Source of the DNA: Candidatus Mnemosynella bozhongmuii
Lineage (GTDB): Archaea > Halobacteriota > Archaeoglobi > Mnemosynellales > Mnemosynellaceae
Reading direction: 5' to 3'
DNA length: 23,684 nt
Assembly (NCBI GenBank): GCA_014361165.1
Contig: JACIWD010000095.1
Location: 1 to 23,684 of the forward strand
Part shown: positions 1 through 6,519 of the stretch, one piece after another
How the letters are laid out: each line of letters opens with the position of its first letter
Numbering within the stretch: position 1 is the first letter of the stretch
Made by a program: the position numbers and the translations under genes
The notes under the pieces: model-generated
What the model saw: only the letters and a program-made list of their open reading frames with translations
Told to the model about the DNA's origin: nothing
The model's database searches: none

Positions 1-243
1 AGCTGTGAATACCTGCTTTTCTTCTCTGAACATTGGAGACAAAGACCACTCAAAATGCTCCGCAAGTGTTTTTCTCCACCAATAACGCCAAGCTTGTGGT
101 GAAACATAGGGGTATGTCAGACCACCTTTTCTTAATTTCTTAACCCTTGTAACGGTTCTTTCGGGCGTCGTTTCATCTATTCCAAGCATGTTCAAAGCCG
201 AATGTGGGGCATCTATCAATACCATTCCAGCAGCAAACCTCAT
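1..243 (-). CDS. cas7: Cas7, Cst2/DevR-type Cascade backbone protein (3' end cut off by window)
   Basis: Only the first 81 codons are in the window; the gene runs off the left edge. Translation from the ATG at 243 gives MRFAAGMVLIDAPHSALNML, then a stretch with YPYVSPQAWRYWWRKTL. The pattern 'LIDAPxSALN' followed by 'YPYVSxQAxRYW' is typical of the Cst2/DevR branch of Cas7, the repeated RAMP subunit that coats crRNA in type I Cascade. The start codon overlaps the cas8 stop (ATGA-like overlap, 240-243), so the two are translationally coupled in a cas6-cas8-cas7 operon. It is AT-rich like cas8 and unlike cas6. Family recognition is from sequence memory; only the N-terminal part can be judged. 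Confidence 0.82.
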   Translation of the reverse strand, partial: MRFAAGMVLIDAPHSALNMLGIDETTPERTVTRVKKLRKGGLTYPYVSPQAWRYWWRKTLAEHFEWSLSPMFREEKQVFTA

Positions 244-1682
244 TCACTATCACCTCCAAATATGGCATATTCACTTTCTTCTACAACCTCACCAATTTCT
301 GGTGACTTGGCAGATTTCATAAGTCTCTCATGGAGTTTCTCGTAAATGCGGAACAACAAAAGATTCTTTACAGTTCTCCAAGAAACATTTATGTCCTCTC
401 CGTAAGCTGTGAGAATTCTCGTGAATTCATCAAAAGTCATTAAAGGCTTATCCACTCCAAGACTTTGTCTGAGCTTTTCAATACGAATGAAAAAGGCTTC
501 GAATTGATATAACTTTTCGGCACGCTCTAGGCTTCTTATTTCATCGTCGAGCTTATGGTCTGGTAGCTTTTCGATAGATTCTACAATCCTATCTCCAACA
601 CTCTTAATAAACTCCAAAGTTTCTTTATCCATACCCATCACCTCCTTACAGTAAAAAGCTAAAAGATTCCAGCTTGCATTCACCATTCGTTTATTCCTAT
701 CGTAGAAATACGACAATATACTCTCGTAATTCAAAAGTCTTGAGTAAACCTCATTTCGTCTTTCTCGTTCAAAATTCTCAAATTCAGCTTCGCTTGATTG
801 CCCTTTCCATCCCATTGCAACTATACGTCTCCAGCCAATAGGATCTACTTTATTTGCATAAGCTACAAATCTTACAACAGGGTTTGGAATGTAGATAATG
901 TCCAAAATTTGGTTTTGAAGGTTGCATATGAAGTAATACAGTGTAATCGAAGCATTTTCTAAGAATTCATCTCTCTCAACTTTTGTGGTAATTTCACCTA
1001 TCAGATGAAAAAGAAAGTTCTCAGGTATTCTGAATCCTTTAGCCTGTGAAGCAAGTTTGCTTTTCCTAATTTCATTAAGCGCATCTTTTGAAAGTTCAAG
1101 CATTAGTTCGTAAGGATACGCATGAATTACCAGCACTCTCGAAAGTCTGTAAGACGCTAGTGGTAGAAATTGAGCTAAAAAGATACAATGTGCACAGATG
1201 TCCACTCCTTTAGGGTTTGCTGAATGGAAGTAATTAGTTACTCCACCAGTCCCAAGCAAAGGAAAAACCGAAAGATAAACTTCTTTATCCGTGTATGCGG
1301 GTTTTCTACCACATATAATACATGTCGGGGAGTCCGTATCTGTGATATTGGCTTTCTCCAAAATGCCCCATAAATTCTGAGCTATGGCTTCTGGAGACCG
1401 TTTCTTAGACATGCTTGGATTAGACATCACTATTCCACTATTTGGAAATATCATGCCATGAAGATAACTTGAACTCCAGTCTTTTGTTGCGTAGAGCTCT
1501 GATGCAAATTCTATTGCTCGTTCTACATCCTTTCGAGTGAGTTCTTCCGGCTTATTTTTACCAGCAATTAGTAGAATCGCAGTTAAACCTGCATCCACAA
1601 AAGGATGACCCGTCCAGTAAAATTCGAACCCATTCCTCGTCTCTTTCTCAATAATAGTGTTTTCTGAACTTACGACATTCAT
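240..1682 (-). CDS. cas8: Cas8 large subunit, Cst1 / CXXC-CXXC type (type I CRISPR-Cas)
   Basis: 480 aa from the ATG at 1682. Two CxxC pairs, C121/C124 (CIICGRKPA) and C163/C166 (CAHC), about 40 residues apart, match the 'CXXC-CXXC' Cst1 family of Cas8 large subunits. These bind the crRNA 5' end and recognise the PAM in the Cascade complex; the cysteines probably hold a structural zinc. The N-terminal stretch with WTGHPFVDAG is also typical of the family. An upstream extension to 1793 is open but lies inside cas6, so the ATG at 1682, which overlaps the cas6 stop by 4 nt, is preferred. The gene is visibly AT-richer than cas6 (22 G/C of 60 in bases 241-300, against 30 of 60 in 1921-1980). The neighbours cas6 and cas7 support the call. 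Placement in subtype I-B (Tneap-like) is inferred from the Cst family. Confidence 0.87.
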   Translation of the reverse strand: MNVVSSENTIIEKETRNGFEFYWTGHPFVDAGLTAILLIAGKNKPEELTRKDVERAIEFASELYATKDWSSSYLHGMIFPNSGIVMSNPSMSKKRSPEAIAQNLWGILEKANITDTDSPTCIICGRKPAYTDKEVYLSVFPLLGTGGVTNYFHSANPKGVDICAHCIFLAQFLPLASYRLSRVLVIHAYPYELMLELSKDALNEIRKSKLASQAKGFRIPENFLFHLIGEITTKVERDEFLENASITLYYFICNLQNQILDIIYIPNPVVRFVAYANKVDPIGWRRIVAMGWKGQSSEAEFENFERERRNEVYSRLLNYESILSYFYDRNKRMVNASWNLLAFYCKEVMGMDKETLEFIKSVGDRIVESIEKLPDHKLDDEIRSLERAEKLYQFEAFFIRIEKLRQSLGVDKPLMTFDEFTRILTAYGEDINVSWRTVKNLLLFRIYEKLHERLMKSAKSPEIGEVVEESEYAIFGGDSE

Positions 1683-2404
1683 ACAACCTTCACCATCCCG
1701 AACCCCATCGAGTTCTTGGCTCCGAATCCTGCTTTGTATCCGACTTCCATGAGCTCTCTGCTTCCTCTCGCCAGAAAGACCATCTCGACGCATCTGTTAT
1801 TCGTGTTCTTCACCCTGATCATCTTCGCCCTGGTATCGAGAACCTCTATCTCAAGCTCATCGCTTTCAGGAGGCTCTCCGTGAAGCATGATGTACTTCTT
1901 CACGAGATTCTTTCTGAGAATCTCGTAGAATCTCGGATCATCGGGATAGAGGTCAACCTTCCTCCTTCTGACTCCACTTCCCTCAACTGATGAGACATGA
2001 ATCGGGCTCATTGTTATGAACTTCTCCCTCCCTCTGAGCTCCCTCTCTTTCAGAACCTCGATCGAGGAGACACCAAATCTTGCGTCTCCGATCCTCACCT
2101 CGGGTTTCATGAGCAGACCGCTGACAAGAGCTTCGCAGAGCTCCGGGAGCGGTGAGGAGAAGAAGAAGTGAACTGAGGAGTCCTCAAGAATCATTCTCCC
2201 GTTCTCAATGGAGAAGCACTTTTCCGGCACGAAAAGCCTGCTGAAAGTAAGCAGCTTCGGACCGGATGGGCTGTGAAGCTCAAGCGAAAGCTTTCTGTCA
2301 GCTCTCTCTATGGAGCGGTAGATGAGAGAGGCGAGATGATAGTTGTAGTTCAGGTCAATCGAGGGATTCTCATCAAGGGCTGCAAGCGAAATTTTCAGTC
2401 TCAC
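1679..2404 (-). CDS. cas6: Cas6 crRNA-processing endoribonuclease
   Basis: 241 aa, the usual Cas6 length. It cuts CRISPR precursor RNA within repeats to release crRNAs. It lines up with Pyrococcus furiosus Cas6 from end to end as I remember that sequence: the catalytic Tyr-His-Lys set (Y31/H46/K52 there) corresponds to Y29 (in LIYRSI), H44 (in LELHS) and K50 (in GPKLLTF). The C-terminal glycine-rich loop GYKAGFGAKNSMGFGMVKV is the RAMP hallmark. I chose the GTG at 2404 (reading MRLKISL) because the frame further upstream overlaps the divergent arginine decarboxylase gene, and because a TATA-like element about 30 bp upstream (2428-2440) would give a leaderless transcript. Host-like GC and codon use contrast with cas8. 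Confidence 0.92.
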   Translation of the reverse strand: MRLKISLAALDENPSIDLNYNYHLASLIYRSIERADRKLSLELHSPSGPKLLTFSRLFVPEKCFSIENGRMILEDSSVHFFFSSPLPELCEALVSGLLMKPEVRIGDARFGVSSIEVLKERELRGREKFITMSPIHVSSVEGSGVRRRKVDLYPDDPRFYEILRKNLVKKYIMLHGEPPESDELEIEVLDTRAKMIRVKNTNNRCVEMVFLARGSRELMEVGYKAGFGAKNSMGFGMVKVV

Positions 2405-2427
2405 AGCATTTTTAAATTTGAACTTTG

Positions 2428-2440
2428 AATTATATAAAAA
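2428..2440. promoter_or_regulatory. Shared TATA element between cas6 and the arginine decarboxylase gene
   Basis: The AT-rich run AATTATATAAAAA sits between the divergent starts at 2404 (minus) and 2478 (plus). It is about 30 bp upstream of the cas6 GTG, the spacing for a leaderless archaeal transcript, and would place a plus-strand start near 2460. Direction is read from sequence only. Confidence 0.5.
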
Positions 2441-2477
2441 TTTCCGGTGCGCCCCGAAAGTGAAGAAAAGGATTAAA

Positions 2478-2975
2478 ATGGAGACGTCACTTTCAGAATT
2501 AATGATTCCAAGGAAATTCTTTCTGGTCACAGGATGCGGATCCCACAGAACAGAGCTCGGTTCATTCGAGATGGCTCTCAGAGATGCCGGAGTTGAGAGG
2601 CAGAATTTTGTTCCGGTGAGCTCGATCATTCCACCCGGATGCAGGCTAATCGATGAGAACGAGGGAAGGTCTCTTCTGAGACCTGGAGAGATAACCTTCT
2701 GCGTGATGTCCAGAAACTCCTCATGCAGAGAAGGAGAGCACATATCTGCGTCCCTCTCCTATGTCATTCCGGAGGATGAGGAGAGGAGCGGATATCTCTT
2801 CGAGTATCACGGGAATGAGAGAGATCCGGAGGAAGCCAGAAGGAAGGCAATTGAGCTCGCTGAAGATCTCTGCGCGGGTCTCTATGACTGCGAGCTGAAG
2901 ATCGGAGCGGTGGGAATCTCCTCAGAGGTGAGGGAATGGACAACGGTTCTTGCACTCGCTGTCTTCATTCTTTGA
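2478..2975 (+). CDS. pdaD: Pyruvoyl-dependent arginine decarboxylase
   Basis: 165 aa from the ATG at 2478 (preceded by AAAAGGA); an in-frame ATG at 2502 is an alternative. The family makes agmatine from arginine, used in archaea for polyamines and for agmatidine at the wobble base of tRNA-Ile2. The proenzyme self-cleaves between two serines to form the pyruvoyl cofactor: here S48-S49 in FVPVSSIIPPG, equivalent to S52-S53 of the Methanocaldococcus jannaschii enzyme. E109 in GYLFEYHG matches the general-acid glutamate of that enzyme. The G-rich start VTGCGSHRTELGSFEMAL and the C-terminal WTTVLALAVF fit the family. It is divergent from cas6, and the downstream nuclease gene starts about 35 bp later on the same strand. 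Confidence 0.9.
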   Translation: METSLSELMIPRKFFLVTGCGSHRTELGSFEMALRDAGVERQNFVPVSSIIPPGCRLIDENEGRSLLRPGEITFCVMSRNSSCREGEHISASLSYVIPEDEERSGYLFEYHGNERDPEEARRKAIELAEDLCAGLYDCELKIGAVGISSEVREWTTVLALAVFIL

Positions 2976-3009
2976 GAAGGATTAAGAGTCTGAAAGTTCA
3001 GAGGTCTTC

Positions 3010-3513
3010 ATGATGAGCGATTTTGAGAGGGAGCTCGTTAGAGCTCTGAACGAGTTTCTCGGAGACAGAGGAATTGCATACAGATTGAAGCAGCACAAGT
3101 TTGCAACCCAGATAACCGACATTCTCGTTGACTCACCTTTCAGAGAGTTCTACTGTGCAATAGAGTGCAAGAGCATATCTCAGGAAAAGGGAGCAAATGC
3201 ACTCTACTTCTCCCAGCACTTCACTGTCAGCAGAGAGGGCCATCAGATCGAGAGGATAAGTGAATTTCTCAGAAAATCAGGAAGAACTGGAATTCTTGCT
3301 GTTGAAATCAGAAAGGGAAGTGGAAAGTCCAGAAGAGCGCATATGGTTCCATGGAGAGAGGTGGAGAGGAGATTTGCTTCAAAAGAGAGCGGAATGAGTG
3401 TTTCTGAGCTGGAAAGCCATCCAGAGATTCCGAGGGATGGAAGAAAATACGTGATCACAGAAGAGACATGGAGGGAGATTTTCAGAAGGGCTGGAGGAAG
3501 CTCCGGAGACTGA
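3010..3513 (+). CDS. PDDEXK-fold nuclease-like protein, Holliday-resolvase-like
   Basis: 167 aa starting MMSDFERELV (ATG at 3010 or 3013), with GAGGT about 5-8 bases upstream. The N-terminal half has the arrangement of a PD-(D/E)xK nuclease core: an acidic residue in ITDILVD (D37), then strand-plus-motif YCAIECKSI (E52, K54), then GHQIERISEFL and the strand TGILAVEIR, where a Gln often completes the site. This order (D, ExK, then Gln plus helix) resembles archaeal Hjc-type and RecB-like nucleases, but it is not a clear Hjc. The substrate is unknown. It follows the arginine decarboxylase gene after about 35 bp, possibly in the same transcript. Its last 32 bases overlap the end of the convergent membrane protein gene. 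Confidence 0.65.
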   Translation: MMSDFERELVRALNEFLGDRGIAYRLKQHKFATQITDILVDSPFREFYCAIECKSISQEKGANALYFSQHFTVSREGHQIERISEFLRKSGRTGILAVEIRKGSGKSRRAHMVPWREVERRFASKESGMSVSELESHPEIPRDGRKYVITEETWREIFRRAGGSSGD

Positions 3514-3943
3514 GAAAAATTGAGAGAAGTCCAGCGAGAAAGAGTCCTTCGTTCACAATTCGATTTTCAGACCTGAAAAGTCCAAAGGAGAAAGTTCTTT
3601 TTGAGAGAGGCCAGAGTGGTCTGAACTTCATGAGGGTGAGAAGATCTCCGAGTATGTGCGAGATCATTCCGATGGCTGAACCTGTGAAGGATGTGAAGAG
3701 GAGATTCTGATCTCCCGAGAGGCGATAGAGAATGAGGGAGAAGAGGAAGGCGATGAGAACTGAGAAGAAGATGCTGTGGCTCAAACCTCTGTGAGCTGTC
3801 CCCAGTTTCAGATCAATATCCGGAAAGGTGGAGAAAAGGAGAACAAATGTGGAGATTGTCAGAGAATCCGGATTCACTCCGAGAGTTTTCAGGAGGAGGG
3901 AGATGATTATGAGACTCAGACCTATGTGCCCTCTGGAGTACAT
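3482..3943 (-). CDS. YdjM/DUF457-type membrane-bound metal-dependent hydrolase
   Basis: 153 aa with about four hydrophobic segments. It carries the family's signature spread between membrane helices: GHIGLSL near the start, FPDIDLK, HRGLSHS, and HILGDLLT. These His and Asp clusters define the YdjM/DUF457 family, annotated as inner-membrane metal-dependent hydrolases; no substrate is established that I know of. The start at ATG 3943 is about 25 bp from a TATA-like run at 3956-3976, which suggests a leaderless transcript. The gene is convergent with, and overlaps by 32 bases, the nuclease gene. Family confidence is high; function is unknown. Confidence 0.82.
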   Translation of the reverse strand: MYSRGHIGLSLIIISLLLKTLGVNPDSLTISTFVLLFSTFPDIDLKLGTAHRGLSHSIFFSVLIAFLFSLILYRLSGDQNLLFTSFTGSAIGMISHILGDLLTLMKFRPLWPLSKRTFSFGLFRSENRIVNEGLFLAGLLSIFLSLRSFLQPF

Positions 3944-3955
3944 GGAAGAAATGTT

Positions 3956-3976
3956 TTAAAAAGAAATATATTTTCC
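3956..3976. promoter_or_regulatory. AT-rich divergent promoter region
   Basis: TTTAAAAAGAAATATATTTT lies between the divergent starts at 3943 (minus) and 4026 (plus). AAATATATT is placed for a leaderless minus-strand message and could also serve the plus-strand gene with a short leader. Confidence 0.45.
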
Positions 3977-4025
3977 TTTTCCCTGAAAGTAAGGAAGATA
4001 AGGGAGAAGATGAAGTGTGAGAGTG

Positions 4026-4733
4026 ATGAGCAGGAAATTTGAGCTTCCCATCATCCCAGAGGAGGAGAGGAGAAAAGATATTCCGCTCGAAGGAGAGATA
4101 GTTCTCGAGCATCCGGATATGATAAGAGCGAATGAGTGGATTCTTGAGAATTACGAGCCCCCCGAGAGGGAGCTCTGCATATTTCTTCCCTGCTCGAAAA
4201 GAAAGCCGTATTCAGAGTCACCATCGCACAGAGTCTTCAACTCCCTGATTTTCTCGCTCCTTCCCGAGGACATGGTTCATGTTGTGGTTTTCGGAACATG
4301 CGGAATAGTTCCCAGAGAGCTCGAAAGGGAATATCCGTTTCAGCACTACTCCTTCATGCTCGGCAAGTGCAACATCTATGCTGTGAAGAGGAAATTCATC
4401 GAGATGGAATCCGAGAGGATTGCGAGGTATTTGAAGAAGACCGAAAAGAAATACAGGAGGAGAATTGCGTACTGTCTGGGAGATTTCAGAGAGGCGATGA
4501 AAAAAGGCTCTCAGCTCAGCGGAGTCCCTGTTCACATTGTCCCGAAGGAGGAGACGATGGAGAAGGTCTATGATGAGAGGAGGAGATTCCCTTACGGAAG
4601 CCTCTTCATGGAACCCTATCTTCAGGATCTCTGCGATCTGATCTGCGAGCTCTACGGACTTCCGAGAAGAAGGGTGAAGGTTGACAACAACACGCTGAAG
4701 CTCATTCTGGATGTTGAATGGTATCCTCATTAA
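4026..4733 (+). CDS. Stand-alone DUF5591 protein, related to a domain of archaeosine synthase
   Basis: 235 aa from the ATG at 4026; a GTG at 4017 in the same frame (adding MRV) is also possible. The central block LCIFLPCSKRKPYSESPSHR, followed by FGTCGIVPRELEREYPF, matches the DUF5591 domain that in euryarchaea is joined to TGT-like and PUA domains in ArcS (TgtA2), which makes archaeosine at tRNA position 15. No TGT or PUA domain is present here, so this is a domain-only version. Two Cys (PC, TCG) and the K/R-rich SKRKP segment are conserved-looking and may be catalytic. The C-terminal half is rich in basic helices, compatible with RNA binding. A role in tRNA modification is inference. Confidence 0.65.
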   Translation: MSRKFELPIIPEEERRKDIPLEGEIVLEHPDMIRANEWILENYEPPERELCIFLPCSKRKPYSESPSHRVFNSLIFSLLPEDMVHVVVFGTCGIVPRELEREYPFQHYSFMLGKCNIYAVKRKFIEMESERIARYLKKTEKKYRRRIAYCLGDFREAMKKGSQLSGVPVHIVPKEETMEKVYDERRRFPYGSLFMEPYLQDLCDLICELYGLPRRRVKVDNNTLKLILDVEWYPH

Positions 4734-4745
4734 AAATCAATAAGG

Positions 4746-4752
4746 TTAAATA
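4746..4752 (+). promoter_or_regulatory. TATA element of the metVF operon
   Basis: TTAAATA about 50 bp upstream of the first start (ATG 4799), which would place transcription start near 4775. The start itself has the ribosome site GAGGTG at 4787-4792. Confidence 0.5.
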
Positions 4753-4798
4753 GAGTTTTCCTGAATATTCTTTTTCTGAATTCTCAGAGGTGTCCAGG

Positions 4799-5857
4799 AT
4801 GGATCAGCTTCAGCCTGAATTCGGAATTTCCCTCTCCTCTGAGAGCTGCGGTCAGTGTCTTGTCTGCATTCGCTCATGTCCTTTTGATGCGATAGAGGAA
4901 AAGGAGGAGAAGGTGGAGATAAATCCGGAAGCCTGTCAGTACTGCGGAATCTGCGCCTCTTCATGTCCGGCAGGGGCTCTGGAAATATTCCATTACAACT
5001 ACGAAGTTCTCAGAAAGCTTGTTGACGAGGTTCTGAGCAGAAAGGATGAGATATCGTTTGCGTGCAGAGCCAATCCTGAAGCAGAGAGCTCGGACATCAG
5101 GCTTCCATGCTTAGGAAGACTCCCGGCAGAGATTCTCAGCTACTCGGTTTCGAGAGGAGCGAGGAAGATTAAACTAATGCCATGCGATGAGAATTTCTGC
5201 AGATTCGAGCAGGGAAGCAGAGCTCTCGTATTTCGAGCCTCTCTTCTAAATGCTCTCCTGGAGAATCTCGGAGCAGGAGAAATCTCTGTTGAGAGACTCT
5301 CCTCGAGAGTGAGATATGATGAGAGAAGATGCATAGCATGCGGATACTGCGCATTCATCTGTCCCTATGAGGCTCTCAGCTTCTCAGCCGAAAGCACTGT
5401 TCTGAAGATTGATGAGGAGAGGTGCATGGGGTGCGGAAAGTGCGTCTCGGTGTGCCCTGTGTTTGCTCTTGAGATAGAGGGATACGAGAACGAGAAGTTT
5501 GAGGCCATGGTCTCGGAGGCTCTGGAAAAAGGTGCAAGGAGAATTTATCTTGGATGCAGATGGTCGGATTACGAGAGGTTTGCAGAGATGAGGATTGAGG
5601 GAGAGAATGCCTTCATTCCCGTGGTCTGCAGCGGATTCATAAGCGAGAACCTCGTGCTTCATGCTCTCTGGAGAGGTGCTGAAGAGGTGATCGTGAACTC
5701 ATGCATTGAGGATAACTGCAGACTTGAGAAGGGGAACGAGCTTGCTGAGAAAAGAGTTGAGGGGCTGAGAGAAACTCTGAAATCACTCGGACTTCACGAG
5801 AGGGTTCGTTTCTCTTCATCTTCACCAAAATTTCATGAAAAGGGAGGTAATGCGTGA
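4799..5857 (+). CDS. Tandem ferredoxin-MvhD fusion electron-transfer protein (MetFV partner)
   Basis: 352 aa from the ATG at 4799, which is set by GAGGTG 7 bases upstream; a GTG at 4790 is in frame but poorly placed. It is an internal duplication. Residues 17-56 hold two CxxCxxCxxxC motifs, then an MvhD-like domain at about 85-160 (C89, C104, C129, C134). Residues 178-219 hold two more CxxCxxCxxxC motifs, then a second MvhD-like domain at about 245-335 (C253, C277, C302, C307; CSGFISENLVLHALWRGAEE is close to MvhD). That allows four [4Fe-4S] and up to two [2Fe-2S] clusters. MvhD links hydrogenase or other donors to heterodisulfide reductase in methanogens, and an hdr-mvhD set accompanies metVF in Moorella. 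Here it most likely feeds or drains electrons for MetF. The MvhD halves lack the paired Cys of the usual CCNWC start. The stop overlaps the metV start. Confidence 0.82.
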   Translation: MDQLQPEFGISLSSESCGQCLVCIRSCPFDAIEEKEEKVEINPEACQYCGICASSCPAGALEIFHYNYEVLRKLVDEVLSRKDEISFACRANPEAESSDIRLPCLGRLPAEILSYSVSRGARKIKLMPCDENFCRFEQGSRALVFRASLLNALLENLGAGEISVERLSSRVRYDERRCIACGYCAFICPYEALSFSAESTVLKIDEERCMGCGKCVSVCPVFALEIEGYENEKFEAMVSEALEKGARRIYLGCRWSDYERFAEMRIEGENAFIPVVCSGFISENLVLHALWRGAEEVIVNSCIEDNCRLEKGNELAEKRVEGLRETLKSLGLHERVRFSSSSPKFHEKGGNA

Positions 5858-6519
5858 TGATTGTCACGAAGGAGAAGCCGCTTGAGGAGATTCTCGGATA
5901 TCTTGAACCCTATGAGAAAATTCTTGTTGTTGGATGTGAGGGATGCACCCATCCCCCGAGAGGGTTGAGAGAGGCAAGGAAGATGGAAATGCTCGTTTCA
6001 ATGGGCTTCAGAGTTCAGGGAAAGGAGGTATCTGTCAGAAGCACGAGCATAGCAAAGCAGTGTGATCTTTACAACTGCAGAGTTGCGCTTGAACCACAGA
6101 TAGGAGATTCTCAGGCAATCCTCACAATGGCATGCTCAATCGGTGCTGGAGCTCTAACAGAGCTCTTCCCGGATATCCCTGTTTTCCCGGCTCAGAACAC
6201 GGTTTTCATCGGGATTGAAGACAAGGAGAACGAGAGGTTTGAGGAGATGTGCAGGGCATGCGGGGATTGCCTTCTGGGAGAGACCTTTGGAATATGCCCG
6301 ATTACAAGATGTGCGAAATCTCTTCTCAATGGACCCTGCGGCGGTCCCGTGGATGGGATGTGCGAGTATAAGGGGTACACGAACAAATGCGCCTGGATTG
6401 AGATCTATGAGAGAGCCAGGAAGTTCAACAGGCTTGACCTCTTCAGAAAGTTCAGAATGCCGAGAGACAGGAGGGTTGAGACCTCTCCCAGGAAGCTTCT
6501 CAGAGGTGAGCTGAAATGA
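5857..6519 (+). CDS. metV: MetV, methylenetetrahydrofolate reductase C-terminal-domain protein
   Basis: 220 aa from the ATG at 5857, overlapping the previous stop (TGATG), with the strong ribosome site GGGAGGT at 5842-5848; a GTG at 5854 is also possible. The N-terminal part is Rossmann-like (EKILVVGCEGCTHPPRG). The C-terminal part has the MTHFR_C signature CRACGDCLLGETFGICPITR followed by CAKSLLNGPCGG, a cysteine motif expected to bind a metal or Fe-S cluster. MetV is the obligate partner of the ferredoxin- or Hdr-linked MetF in acetogens such as Moorella and Acetobacterium. Gene order (electron-transfer protein, metV, metF) and the ATGA overlap with metF support a complex. The C1 carrier in this archaeon may be tetrahydromethanopterin rather than folate. 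Confidence 0.86.
   Translation: MIVTKEKPLEEILGYLEPYEKILVVGCEGCTHPPRGLREARKMEMLVSMGFRVQGKEVSVRSTSIAKQCDLYNCRVALEPQIGDSQAILTMACSIGAGALTELFPDIPVFPAQNTVFIGIEDKENERFEEMCRACGDCLLGETFGICPITRCAKSLLNGPCGGPVDGMCEYKGYTNKCAWIEIYERARKFNRLDLFRKFRMPRDRRVETSPRKLLRGELK

Noticed and set aside
1683..1793. 37-residue extension of the cas8 frame
   Set aside because: It lies inside cas6 in another frame; the ATG at 1682 overlapping the cas6 stop is the expected coupled start.
1..2404. A CRISPR repeat-spacer array near the cas genes
   Set aside because: No regularly spaced repeats are visible anywhere in the window; the array must lie elsewhere.
2405..2743. Upstream extension of the cas6 frame to 354 residues
   Set aside because: It lies antisense to the arginine decarboxylase gene, and the alignment with Cas6 begins at the GTG at 2404.
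3468..3710. Plus-strand frame of 80 residues after the nuclease gene
   Set aside because: Antisense to the YdjM-type membrane protein with its clear His/Asp motifs.
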